Below are positions 1-6,646 of a stretch of 23,747 nt of DNA, one piece after another. The stretch spans positions 1 to 23,747 of IMG/VR virus record IMGVR_UViG_3300042397_000002; one strand, 5' to 3'. The DNA is from a virus. Numbering within the stretch: the first letter of the stretch is position 1; the number at the start of each line of letters is the position of its first letter. The position numbers were made by a program, and so were the translations under genes. Below the pieces are notes generated by a model, which had not been told where the DNA came from, searched no databases, and saw only the letters and a program-made list of their open reading frames with translations.

Positions 1-625
1 TCTTCACGCCACTCACATCCAGCTTGGCCTTGGTGACTTTGGAGCGCAGTGTGGCCAAATAACCCTTGAACACCAGCTCCTCGATGCTGACAGGCGTGAG
101 CAGATCGTCAAACAGCGCAGGCTTGTCGGTGATCAAACCATGCCCCAAGCGGTAAGGCGTGGCAGTCAGGCCAATCACACGCAGGTGCGGATTGATGGCC
201 TTCAACTCGCCAAGCAGCTTGCGATAGCCACCCTCGTCCTTGTGGTTGACCAAATGGCACTCGTCGATGATCACCAGATCAATGTGGCCAAGTTCACGCG
301 CCTTGGTGCGCACAGACTGGATGCCAGCGAACGTGATCGGCTCGCTCAAGTCTTTCTGGCCAATGCTGGCGCTGTAGATGCCCATCGGTGCACCAGGCCA
401 ATGCTGGCGCATCTTCTCGGCATTCTGCTCGATCAACTCCTTGACATGAGTCAGCATGAGCACCCGAGTCTCTGGCCAGTTCTGCAAAGCATCCTTGCAC
501 AGCGCAGCCACGATGTGCGACTTGCCTGAGCCAGTCGGCAGCACCAAGCAAGGATTGCCAGCATTGCCAGCCTCAAACCATCGGTACAGCTCGTCGATGG
601 TGCGCTGTTGGTAGTCACGGAGCAT
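1..625 (-). CDS. Superfamily 2 DEAD/DEAH-type helicase, 3' end outside window
   Basis: An open frame reads leftward from ATG at 625 to the window edge (208 codons visible) with no stop, so only the N-terminal helicase half is present. It starts MLRDYQQRTIDELYRW, a Q-motif-like lead typical of phage SF2 helicases. Visible motifs are Walker A PTGSGKS (about residues 30-36), motif Ia-like MLTHVKEL (57-64), Walker B as DECH (121-124) and motif III-like TATPYR (154-159). These are the ATP-binding and hydrolysis motifs of the first RecA-like domain; the second would lie left of the window. The family unwinds or remodels DNA or RNA using ATP; here it probably serves phage replication or recombination, because it closes an operon of DNA-metabolism genes. 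Its ATG directly follows a TAA of one upstream reading frame (626-628) and overlaps the 615 stop of another, so translational coupling to the methyltransferase is likely. Confidence 0.9.
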   Translation of the reverse strand, partial: MLRDYQQRTIDELYRWFEAGNAGNPCLVLPTGSGKSHIVAALCKDALQNWPETRVLMLTHVKELIEQNAEKMRQHWPGAPMGIYSASIGQKDLSEPITFAGIQSVRTKARELGHIDLVIIDECHLVNHKDEGGYRKLLGELKAINPHLRVIGLTATPYRLGHGLITDKPALFDDLLTPVSIEELVFKGYLATLRSKVTKAKLDVSGVK

Positions 626-1458
626 TTAAAAGTCTCCAGACTGTTGCTGCCACTTTTGGAACTTGTCCATTGCCAATGGCTTTAAGTCGGTCCACTCTTG
701 CGGCCACCCCATCAGCCACTCGACCCACGTTGGGTTCAGCGGCCCACCAGCCTGTGCCGCTAGGGGGATTTCGTTCCTCTTGTACTCCGAGGGATTTCCA
801 CCGTCTTTGTGCATTCTGGCCACTGGTGTTGGCCACAGTCTTGGATTGTTCACTTGGTCCACCAGTCTGATCTGGATGGGCTGGCCATTCTTTCGATGAT
901 TCTGGCCTTGTTTGAGTAGGCCAGAGGTCCCCCCCCCCCCCCGTGTCTGGAGTGCGCCACAATCCACGCTCTGTCCCTCTGATGCGGTGCGCCAACATCG
1001 ACTGCTCCCATAACAGTCCATCGCGTGTCATACCCGAGACTGGAAAGGTCGCCAAGGACTCGTCCGAGTCCTCTATGAATGAGCATTGGGCTGTTTTCCA
1101 CGAATACGAATCTGGGTCGAACTTCGCTAACCACCCGCGCCATGTGATACCACATTGAGGACTGCTCTCCATCAAGTCCTGCGCCTCGGCCTGCGATGGA
1201 AATGTCCGTACAGGGAAAGCCTCCCGAAACAACGTCAACAATTCCTCGCCACGGTTGTCCGTCAAAGGTTTGAACATCATCCCAAATCGGGAAAGGCGGG
1301 AGAAGTCCGTCATTTTGTCTGGCGACAAGTACGCAAGCTGCGTAGGGTTCCCATTCGACTGCACAGACGGTTCGCCATCCGAGCAAATGTCCCCCAAGTA
1401 TTCCTCCACCAGCGCCTGCGAATAAAGCCAGCTCATTCAATTCTCCTTGTTCGTTCAT
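615..1458 (-). CDS. DNA (cytosine-5) methyltransferase, frame interrupted at a G14 tract
   Basis: The frame starting at 1458 encodes the catalytic part of a C5-cytosine methyltransferase: motif I FAGAGG (residues 13-18), motif IV GGFPCTDIS with catalytic Cys83, motif VI as ENSP (121-124) and motif VIII QRDR (160-163). Directly after motif VIII comes a run of 14 G (929-942 on the plus strand), and this frame then stops at 850. The frame ending at 615 holds the missing C-terminus: GRVADGVAARVDRLKAIGNGQVP, matching motifs IX and X (SAM binding). One G fewer (13) would join the two into a protein of about 280 aa. As written the gene is truncated; this may be phase variation, programmed slippage or a homopolymer sequencing error. 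The start overlaps the nuclease stop (ATGA, 1455-1458). There is little room for a target-recognition domain, as in other short phage enzymes. Likely role: methylating phage DNA against host restriction, or an orphan regulator. Confidence 0.85.
626..942 (-). other. Alternative C-terminal reading frame of the methyltransferase
   Basis: In the third frame after the G tract there is an open stretch ending at 626 with TAA, immediately followed by the helicase ATG (623-625). It contains LWPTPVARMHKDGG and then GGPLNPTWVEWLMGWP followed by EWTDLKPL. From memory these are common in the C-terminal part of phage C5 methyltransferases (WPTP..., LNPxWVEWLMGxP). The same bases in another frame give the motif IX/X tail VGRVADGV...GNGQVP. 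This frame would join the catalytic part if the tract had 15 (or 12) G. Which tail is used cannot be settled from the sequence alone. Confidence 0.55.
929..942. repeat. Homopolymer C14 (G14 on coding strand) in the methyltransferase gene
   Basis: Fourteen consecutive C on the plus strand, reading as G on the methyltransferase coding strand and encoding glycines just after motif VIII. Such a run is prone to replication slippage and to sequencing length error. With 14 G the protein ends at 850; with 13 G it continues to 615 with motifs IX and X; with 15 G it continues to 626 with another methyltransferase-like tail. Confidence 0.95.
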
Positions 1459-2480
1459 CCCACAATCCTTCCACCAAAGTCCTTGCGCATCTCAGCGATC
1501 AAAGGATCACCACTGGCGCAGGCCTCGGCATTGGCCAGCAACTCCTTGCTACCCCAAACGCCTTCCTGCTCAGGATCGCCATTGGCCAGATTCACGCCAT
1601 TGATCTCATACACAGCAGTGAACTCGTCTGGCCCATCCATGCGCTTCCAAGGCACCAGATCAGGATGCAGGACATGCGACTCACAACCAGTGCGCTGGGA
1701 ATCCAAAGGAATCTCAGCATCCCACTTGGCGCAGTGCCAAGTCGAGTCAGGCATCGGTGTGGCCAAGGCGCAGGTTCGGCAGTTCACATGCTTGGTGGTC
1801 TTGGACTGGTGGCAGAACTCATGCGCATCACAGAACTTGCACTGATACCAGCTCGCATCTGAGCTGATCGGCTCAGGCATGCGGTCACTCAAAGCAATGC
1901 GCTGGCCGCGAGCAATGGCCTTGCCTGCCACATCCTTGTCGAACTTCACGCGCTCGGTGTGGATGCGGTCGTCATCCTTGCAAACGGTCAAGTACAGCGC
2001 ACGATCGATGCTAGTGCCTGCCATGTAGACCTGCATCTGCACAAAGTGCTCAGGCTTGGACTTCTCCACGCCATTCTTCTCAAGATCATCAAATGCTTTT
2101 TTGGATGCTGTTTTGAACTCGGCAATGTGCTTGGACTTGGGCGCTTCTGGCACACCCTTGTCGATGATCGCATCAATGCTGCCAGACACATGGCTGCCAA
2201 AGTCGACACGGTGCTGGGCAGACACCTTGCGCACATCGATGCCAATGGCACGCAGGTCGCTGATGATGTTGGCCTCCTCTTGGTGGCCACGCCTGAACAG
2301 ACGCAGGATTCGACCAGGGAAGCTCGGCTGCACAGCCCAGCGGAAAGACAGCCACAGCCACCGATCACATACATGGCCAAGCGTACTGGCTCCAAGGTGT
2401 GGGCGAGGCACCTCGGCAATGGCCTCATGGTGCTTGTCAATCAATGACTGGATGCTATTATCTGGCTCAGGGATTTTCAT
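1455..2480 (-). CDS. PD-(D/E)XK (Cas4/RecB-like) nuclease with cysteine clusters
   Basis: A 341-aa protein with the core of a PD-(D/E)XK nuclease: an acidic residue in GSIDAIID (Asp103), the E-x-K pair in AEFKTA (Glu121, Lys123) and a following QMQVYM helix (Gln148, Tyr152), the RecB-type signature. Cys38 near the N-terminus together with Cys214, Cys217 and Cys223 (C-x2-C-x5-C) copies the split 4Fe-4S cysteine arrangement of Cas4 and AddB nucleases. A second group, Cys234, Cys237, Cys250 and Cys266, could bind zinc or another cluster. The expected activity is exonuclease or end resection for phage recombination or replication. The start is preceded by AAAGGAGAG on the minus strand. It follows the DUF669 gene after a hairpin, and its stop overlaps the methyltransferase start. 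Family assignment is firm; substrate and polarity are unknown. Confidence 0.85.
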   Translation of the reverse strand: MKIPEPDNSIQSLIDKHHEAIAEVPRPHLGASTLGHVCDRWLWLSFRWAVQPSFPGRILRLFRRGHQEEANIISDLRAIGIDVRKVSAQHRVDFGSHVSGSIDAIIDKGVPEAPKSKHIAEFKTASKKAFDDLEKNGVEKSKPEHFVQMQVYMAGTSIDRALYLTVCKDDDRIHTERVKFDKDVAGKAIARGQRIALSDRMPEPISSDASWYQCKFCDAHEFCHQSKTTKHVNCRTCALATPMPDSTWHCAKWDAEIPLDSQRTGCESHVLHPDLVPWKRMDGPDEFTAVYEINGVNLANGDPEQEGVWGSKELLANAEACASGDPLIAEMRKDFGGRIVG

Positions 2481-2502
2481 GTTGTCTCTCCTTTGATGAG
2501 TT

Positions 2503-2539
2503 TGCCCAGACCAGTTCGCGCTAGTCTGGGCATTTTTTT
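2503..2539 (+). terminator. Strong hairpin plus T7, oriented opposite to the surrounding operon
   Basis: TGCCCAGACCAG - TTCGCG - CTAGTCTGGGCA forms a 12-bp stem (one G-T wobble) with a 6-nt loop, followed on the plus strand by TTTTTTT (2533-2539). This is a textbook intrinsic terminator for rightward transcription, yet both neighbours read leftward. On the minus strand the hairpin lies between the DUF669 stop and the nuclease ribosome binding site and has no following U-run, so it should not terminate the operon efficiently. It may block antisense transcription, or act as an mRNA-stabilising or processing hairpin in the leftward message. Confidence 0.75.
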
Positions 2540-2541
2540 GC

Positions 2542-3042
2542 TTACTTCTTAGCCCAAGGTGGGGCTGCCTTGGCAGTCGCTGCCTGAGCAGCCTCAGCCT
2601 GCTTCACAAAGGGCGGCACGTTGGCGGCTGGCGCTGCACTGCCAGACACAGACTTGAAGCCCTTCACCTCATTGCTTGCACCGTACTGAGCGTCCTCTTT
2701 GACCTCTAACTTGATGGCGATCTGGCCACCAATCAACTGATCGGTGTCGGTCACTTTGGCCAAGCCAATCGCACGCATGATGTCTCCTAGCTGCTGGCGA
2801 CCAATCTCCTCGGCCTTGGGGTTGGCATTCTTGATGTTCAGATTGCCAAACACCACACGACCTTGATGGCTTGGGCCAGTGATGTCGTAACGCAGTTTGA
2901 TGTACTGGCCATTGCCAGCCTTAGTTGCCTTCAACTCAGACTGAGAGATGGTGGCCGTGTACCAGCCAGCAGGCAGAGGCTCAAAGTTGCCATTGCCTTG
3001 AGGCAGTTCGTTGACATTGAATTCTTCGTTTAAAAAAGCCAT
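2542..3042 (-). CDS. DUF669-family phage protein, probable ssDNA-binding or recombination accessory
   Basis: A 166-aa protein beginning MAFLNEEFNVNELPQ, with a central region (PAGWYTATISQSELKATKAG, then YIKLRYDITGPSHQGRVVF) that resembles the DUF669 family of phage proteins, followed by a low-complexity Ala/Pro tail ending PPWAKK. DUF669 proteins sit in phage replication and recombination operons and are thought to act on single-stranded DNA; the biochemical role is not established. A flexible tail ending in a short conserved tip recalls SSB-like proteins, where the tip contacts partners, but here the tip is basic, not acidic. The ribosome binding site AAGGAG lies over the end of the preceding gene, 3 nt away. 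Neighbouring AAA ATPase and nuclease support a recombination role. Family call from memory of the motif pattern. Confidence 0.75.
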   Translation of the reverse strand: MAFLNEEFNVNELPQGNGNFEPLPAGWYTATISQSELKATKAGNGQYIKLRYDITGPSHQGRVVFGNLNIKNANPKAEEIGRQQLGDIMRAIGLAKVTDTDQLIGGQIAIKLEVKEDAQYGASNEVKGFKSVSGSAAPAANVPPFVKQAEAAQAATAKAAPPWAKK

Positions 3043-3045
3043 GAT

Positions 3046-3450
3046 TTACTCCTTGGGGATAATTTTGAAAGATGGGCGGCCAGGCTTGGCCGTGATTGCA
3101 CCGGCAAGCGGTTTGGTGATGGATTCATCTGCTGCCTTCCAGATGGCCATGTTGATCTCAGGCTTCCAGCGAAACAGCTTGGCCAAGTGATCGGTCAGAC
3201 CGAACTCAGCGGCAAGCTCTTGCACCTTGTCTCCATCGACTTTGCGGTCGATGCGGCCAACGATTTTGATCTCGAATCGACCAGGCTCGACGGTCTCTGT
3301 GCCATCAAGGTTTTCGGCAATAGTTGCCAGCTTCTTGATGTGGTCCTCAATATCGCGTCGATCCGCTGTCGCATCTTCTTCCTGCTTCTTGGCAGCCAGC
3401 CACATGCTGGCCAGCTCATTCATGTCATTGGGCAATACCTTGGCGGTCAT
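3046..3450 (-). CDS. Conserved phage protein of unknown function in recombination operon
   Basis: A 134-aa soluble protein. The N-terminal half (residues 8-48, NDMNELASMWLAAKKQEEDA onward) is predicted helical and highly charged, probably a coiled coil; the C-terminal half carries EIKIVGRIDRKVDGDKVQ and a WKPEINMAIWKAA segment, and the protein ends in a basic, Pro/Gly-containing stretch. Similar small proteins accompany AAA ATPase plus DUF669 pairs in many phages, but no function is known to me. Its ATG overlaps the stop of the ATPase gene (ATGA at 3447-3450), and its own end contains the ribosome binding site of the DUF669 gene, so the three are likely translated together. It may be a structural partner of the ATPase; that is inference from position only. 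Confidence 0.75.
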   Translation of the reverse strand: MTAKVLPNDMNELASMWLAAKKQEEDATADRRDIEDHIKKLATIAENLDGTETVEPGRFEIKIVGRIDRKVDGDKVQELAAEFGLTDHLAKLFRWKPEINMAIWKAADESITKPLAGAITAKPGRPSFKIIPKE

Positions 3451-4124
3451 GCTTTGCCCCCAATCTTGGCGATGATTGCACCCAGATCAGGTGCTTCCCA
3501 AGCCTCCAACTTGCCAGAGCGATCCTTGGCCAACCAGAGGCCATCAGAGTCGCACATCAGCGCACGCTGGGTCACGCCTTCGGCATCACGCTCAACACGC
3601 AGCGCCAGCACTTCATCAAAGAAGTACGGCAGGCCTTGTGTCAGGCTCTTGCCAGGCATGCCTGGGTTGTAGAGCATCTTGCCCATTTCATCGGTGGACT
3701 TCTCCAGCTTTGCCGACATGTAGACATGCTTGCCTGGCAGATCGCGAAAAGCGCGAATCAGCTCCTGCATGGTGCTGTTCATCTCACCATAAGCTGCGCG
3801 GCCATCCTTGGACTTCTTCATCTCATGGGACAACACCACCTCAGCAACTTCACTGATCGAGTCAAGCGCCACCGATTGAAAGCCTGCGGCCTCCTTGCTG
3901 TCTCTGGCCCATGTGAAGGCCTCGCGCAAGTCGTCCATCGAGGCGATCTCGATATAAGGCAGGTCAGCGTCCTGAATGGACAGCAGGCCACCCTCGGCAC
4001 TGAGAACGATCACATTGGGCAGGGTCTTGACAAGCGTGGTCTTACCAGCACCGGCTTGGCCGTACACCAACAACTTCACTCCATTGGCAGACAAGCTGCC
4101 GGTCGATTTCAAATTGATAGCCAT
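3447..4124 (-). CDS. AAA-family (RecA-fold) ATPase, phage nucleotide-binding protein
   Basis: A 225-aa P-loop ATPase resembling the AAA_24 phage nucleotide-binding family. Walker A is GQAGAGKT (residues 22-29) and a hydrophobic strand ending at Asp88 (QSVALDS) is the likely Walker B. The later KHVYMSAKLEK segment fits a sensor strand. In phages such proteins are encoded with DUF669 proteins and nucleases and are presumed to work as recombinase or recombination mediator. The gene is first in the leftward operon, preceded by the ribosome binding site AGGAGAG about 5 nt before the ATG and by a run of nine A on the minus strand. A candidate promoter lies in the divergent gap upstream. No C-terminal DNA-binding domain is recognisable. 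Confidence 0.85.
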   Translation of the reverse strand: MAINLKSTGSLSANGVKLLVYGQAGAGKTTLVKTLPNVIVLSAEGGLLSIQDADLPYIEIASMDDLREAFTWARDSKEAAGFQSVALDSISEVAEVVLSHEMKKSKDGRAAYGEMNSTMQELIRAFRDLPGKHVYMSAKLEKSTDEMGKMLYNPGMPGKSLTQGLPYFFDEVLALRVERDAEGVTQRALMCDSDGLWLAKDRSGKLEAWEAPDLGAIIAKIGGKA

Positions 4125-4247
4125 TTGGCTCTCCTTTTTTTTTGCACCTCCGTCTGGGAATCAGTTCGAGGTGTGACGTAACTATAAACCATTTTTTAGT
4201 GTAATATCCACACATCGCAATAAATATTTTCAACAAAGGAAAAAAAC
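4125..4247. promoter_or_regulatory. Divergent early control region
   Basis: This AT-rich 123-bp gap separates the leftward recombination operon from the rightward HTH-primase operon, so it must carry promoters for both. For the leftward side a candidate is TGGATA (-35, plus-strand 4205-4210) - 18 bp - TATAGT (-10, plus-strand 4181-4186), 4/6 and 5/6 matches to the sigma-70 consensus. A one-mismatch DnaA box (ATATCCACA, 4204-4212) overlaps that -35. A rightward promoter could not be fixed; AT-rich TAAATATTTT lies at 4221-4230. The rightward ribosome binding site AAAGGA precedes the ATG at 4248. The adjacent HTH protein is the obvious candidate to bind here. Confidence 0.6.
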
Positions 4248-4433
4248 ATGATGACCCTAGAGCAGATACGAGACGCGCTCTCCGACCGAATGCCAGTCAA
4301 GGTGGCAGAAGCCACTGGCGTGCACTACAACACCATTCGCCAAGTGCGCGACAACCCCAACGCAAACCCAACCCACAAAGTCCTGCTGGCGCTGTCCAAC
4401 TACTTGGAAAGCCGCAAGGTGACACATGGCTGA
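4248..4433 (+). CDS. Small helix-turn-helix DNA-binding protein
   Basis: A 61-aa protein almost entirely made of a compact helix-turn-helix: VKVAEATGVHYNTIRQVRDN (residues 17-36) reads as helix 2-turn-recognition helix, followed by a helix KVLLALSNYLE. The pattern resembles small Xre/Cro-like phage proteins. An alternative start is the second ATG at 4251. An AAAGGA ribosome binding site lies 8-10 nt upstream. The gene overlaps the primase start by 8 bp, so the two are translationally coupled. Position beside the divergent gap suggests it controls one or both early promoters, or the switch to replication; neither target nor direction of control can be read from the sequence. Confidence 0.8.
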   Translation: MMTLEQIRDALSDRMPVKVAEATGVHYNTIRQVRDNPNANPTHKVLLALSNYLESRKVTHG

Positions 4434-6441
4434 CCTCTCAAAAGTACTTGGCGGTCCTTGGGCACCACCACCAGAGAAACTCGTCGCACCACCAGAGGTG
4501 CAGCTCATTGACGCAATGCGTTCGGCAGGCCTCCAGCCACCAGAGGAAATCCTGATGGATGGCAAGATTCACCGATTCAAGTCAGGCACCAAAGGTGCAC
4601 CTGGCCACGGTGACAAGCCAGGTTGGTATCTGGTGTTCGGTGATGGCATTCCAGCCGGTCGATTCGGTTGCTGGCGAGCAGGCATGGAAGTGACATGGCG
4701 TGCAGACGTAGGAAGAAAACTCACGCAGACCGAGGAAATGTCACACGCCAAGCGACTGGCCGAGGCCAAAACCCTGCGAGACGCAGCCCTTGAGCGCCAG
4801 CACCAAGTGGCCAGCGACACGGTCGAGAAAATCTGGACAGGCGCACAGGCGGCACTTCCAGATCATCCTTACTTGGCCAAGAAGGGCATTCAAACGCATG
4901 GTGCAAGGGCAACAGGAGACGGTCGACTGGTGCTGCCACTCTACGACGAAGACGGAACACTGGCCACCTTGCAGTACATTGACCACGAAGGTGGCAAGCT
5001 CTATCACCCAGGCGGTCAGACAGGCGGCAAGTTCTGGATGGTAGGCTCACTAGATGAGCCTGGCACTCTGTTCGTGGCCGAGGGCTTCGCAACGGCAGCC
5101 ACAATCCATGAAACCACCGACAGGCCAGTCGTGGTGGCCTACAGCGCCAGCAATCTGGTGCCGGTCACTGGCACACTCAGGGAAATGTATGGAGCAACTC
5201 AAGACATCGTGATCGTCGCAGACCATGACCAAAGCGGTGTCGGCCAACGCTATGCAGAGCAGGCCAGTGCCAAGTACGGTGCACGCATGGTGATGCCTCC
5301 GATCCTCGGTGATGCCAACGATTATGCACAGGCAGGCCACGATCTGGCAGGCCTACTGATGCCACCAGCAGACGACTGGCTCATCCCAGCCGATGACTTC
5401 TGCGCACAACCCAGCCCCATCAGCTGGCTCGTCAAACGCTGGATTCAATCCCAAGCACTGGTGATGGTCCACGGCCCAAGCGGTGGTGGCAAGACATTCG
5501 TGGTGCTCGACTGGTGTCTGCGCATGGCCAGCGGAACCGAGGACTGGGCAGGCCACAAGGTGCGCCAAGGCAACGTGGTCTATCTGGCAGGCGAAGGCCA
5601 CCACGGTCTGCGCGGCAGGGTGGCAGCATGGAAACACCACCACAAAGCAGGCAAGCTGGCCATGTGGCTGTCAAAAGATGGTTGCGACCTCAACACCCCG
5701 ACCGGCTACCTCAAAGTCGTCGAGCAAGTCAGGATGCTTAAAGACAGACCAAGCGTGATCGTGGTCGACACCCTGCACCGATTCCTCTCAGGCGATGAGA
5801 ACTCAGCCCAAGATGCCAAGACCATGCTGGACGCATGCAACGCACTCATGCAGGAATTCAACTGCTCGGTGATCTTGGTGCACCACACAGGCGTGTCAGA
5901 CGAAGCCCAGCACAGGGCACGAGGCTCAAGCGCATGGCGAGGCGCTCTGGACATCGAAATCAGCATCGTGCCAGGCAAGGACAACGTGCCCATGCAGATC
6001 GTGCAGCGCAAGTCCAAAGACGCAGAACTGGCCGAGACCATCCACGTTGAGCTACAACAAGTGGCCATCCCTGGCTGGCGCGACGAAGACGACCAGCAAG
6101 TCACAAGCGCTGTGATCATTCAAGCCCAAGCACCAACAGTGACCAAAAAAGACAGCAAGATCGACAGCCACCGAAAGACTTTCGAGAACGCTTGGTGGGC
6201 ATCAGGCGCAGAAGAACGCAACGGATTGCCTTACCTCAGCCGGTCGGCCATGATGGAATACTTGGTTCAGAAAATGAATGTGAGCGAGTCCTCAGCCAAG
6301 GTTTACATCAAGCCAAGCGCGACAGGAAAACCCATCGCTGACATGCTGGTGGCCGAAATAATCGAGTCCTTTGAGCATGGCTGGATCGTGATTGATGACA
6401 CTCAAGCAAGCGTCATGATGATCAGAAAGTCAGAGCGCTGA
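4426..6441 (+). CDS. Toprim primase fused to RepA/AAA-type helicase
   Basis: A 671-aa replication protein with two modules. Residues about 100-310 resemble the phage/plasmid Toprim primase family: HPYLAKKGI near 145, then Toprim signature VAEGFATA with Glu219 and IVADHDQSG with Asp266 and Asp268, metal-binding residues for primer synthesis or nucleotidyl transfer. Residues about 330-560 form a RepA-like hexameric helicase ATPase: Walker A GPSGGGKT (350-357), VYLAGEGHHGLRGRV, Walker B VIVVD (to Asp448), and the VILVHHTG strand with sensor histidines. The remaining C-terminus (after about 570) looks like a winged-helix-type domain. No zinc-finger N-terminal motif is evident. The protein should prime and unwind the phage DNA; the adjacent downstream non-coding stretch with DnaA boxes is the likely origin. 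It overlaps the HTH gene by 8 bp and ends with TGA immediately before the origin region. Confidence 0.9.
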   Translation: MADLSKVLGGPWAPPPEKLVAPPEVQLIDAMRSAGLQPPEEILMDGKIHRFKSGTKGAPGHGDKPGWYLVFGDGIPAGRFGCWRAGMEVTWRADVGRKLTQTEEMSHAKRLAEAKTLRDAALERQHQVASDTVEKIWTGAQAALPDHPYLAKKGIQTHGARATGDGRLVLPLYDEDGTLATLQYIDHEGGKLYHPGGQTGGKFWMVGSLDEPGTLFVAEGFATAATIHETTDRPVVVAYSASNLVPVTGTLREMYGATQDIVIVADHDQSGVGQRYAEQASAKYGARMVMPPILGDANDYAQAGHDLAGLLMPPADDWLIPADDFCAQPSPISWLVKRWIQSQALVMVHGPSGGGKTFVVLDWCLRMASGTEDWAGHKVRQGNVVYLAGEGHHGLRGRVAAWKHHHKAGKLAMWLSKDGCDLNTPTGYLKVVEQVRMLKDRPSVIVVDTLHRFLSGDENSAQDAKTMLDACNALMQEFNCSVILVHHTGVSDEAQHRARGSSAWRGALDIEISIVPGKDNVPMQIVQRKSKDAELAETIHVELQQVAIPGWRDEDDQQVTSAVIIQAQAPTVTKKDSKIDSHRKTFENAWWASGAEERNGLPYLSRSAMMEYLVQKMNVSESSAKVYIKPSATGKPIADMLVAEIIESFEHGWIVIDDTQASVMMIRKSER

Positions 6442-6446
6442 ATGAC

Positions 6447-6467
6447 TTATCCACAGACTTATCCACA
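6447..6467 (+). repeat. Tandem pair of perfect DnaA boxes
   Basis: TTATCCACA at 6447-6455 and again at 6459-6467, separated by 3 bp, both on the plus strand and both matching the classical consensus TTATNCACA without mismatch. Host DnaA would be expected to bind these cooperatively. Confidence 0.8.
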
Positions 6468-6483
6468 GGCTGAAAATGGTAAC

Positions 6484-6556
6484 AACGGAACGGAACGGAA
6501 AAAAACGGAACGCAGTTCCCTTGGCAAAACAGCGCAAAACGGGAACGGAACGGAAC
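6484..6556 (+). repeat. GGAACGG iteron clusters
   Basis: Tandem AACGG/GGAACGG units run through 6484-6512 and again at 6540-6556, with an A7 stretch inside the first cluster. Between them lies the first CAGTTCCCTTG copy, which carries GTTCC, the reverse complement of GGAAC. These direct and inverted short units look like binding sites for a replication initiator; the binder is unknown. Confidence 0.6.
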
Positions 6557-6574
6557 ACACACCTTTAGGTGTGT
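6557..6574. repeat. Perfect 8-bp hairpin in the origin region
   Basis: ACACACCT-TT-AGGTGTGT is a perfect inverted repeat with a 2-nt centre. With a 2-nt bulge the outer GGA/TCC also pairs. No T-run follows, so a terminator is unlikely; a protein-binding palindrome or an origin hairpin is a better reading. Confidence 0.65.
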
Positions 6575-6637
6575 TCCCAGTTCCCTTGCGATGCGGATCA
6601 ATTCCATGCCGTATTAGTAAAAACCCTTAGTCAAAAG

Positions 6638-6646
6638 TTATCCACA
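6638..6646 (+). repeat. Third perfect DnaA box
   Basis: TTATCCACA followed by GG, identical in sequence and orientation to the pair about 180 bp upstream. It lies just before the start of the small gene at 6661 and marks the right edge of the probable origin. Confidence 0.75.

Noticed and set aside
1155-1862. 235-codon plus-strand frame across the methyltransferase and nuclease genes
   Set aside because: Antisense shadow of two genes with clear catalytic motifs; no recognisable domain.
6484-6588. Short repeats that might suggest a CRISPR array
   Set aside because: Units are only 5-11 bp, partly tandem and partly inverted, with no unique spacers of constant length and no cas genes.
6442-6630. 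62-codon frame starting right after the primase stop (TGAATG)
   Set aside because: It is composed of the DnaA boxes and GGAACGG repeats (YPQTYPQ, GTERKKTER), has no ribosome binding site and no family resemblance; the non-coding origin explains it better.
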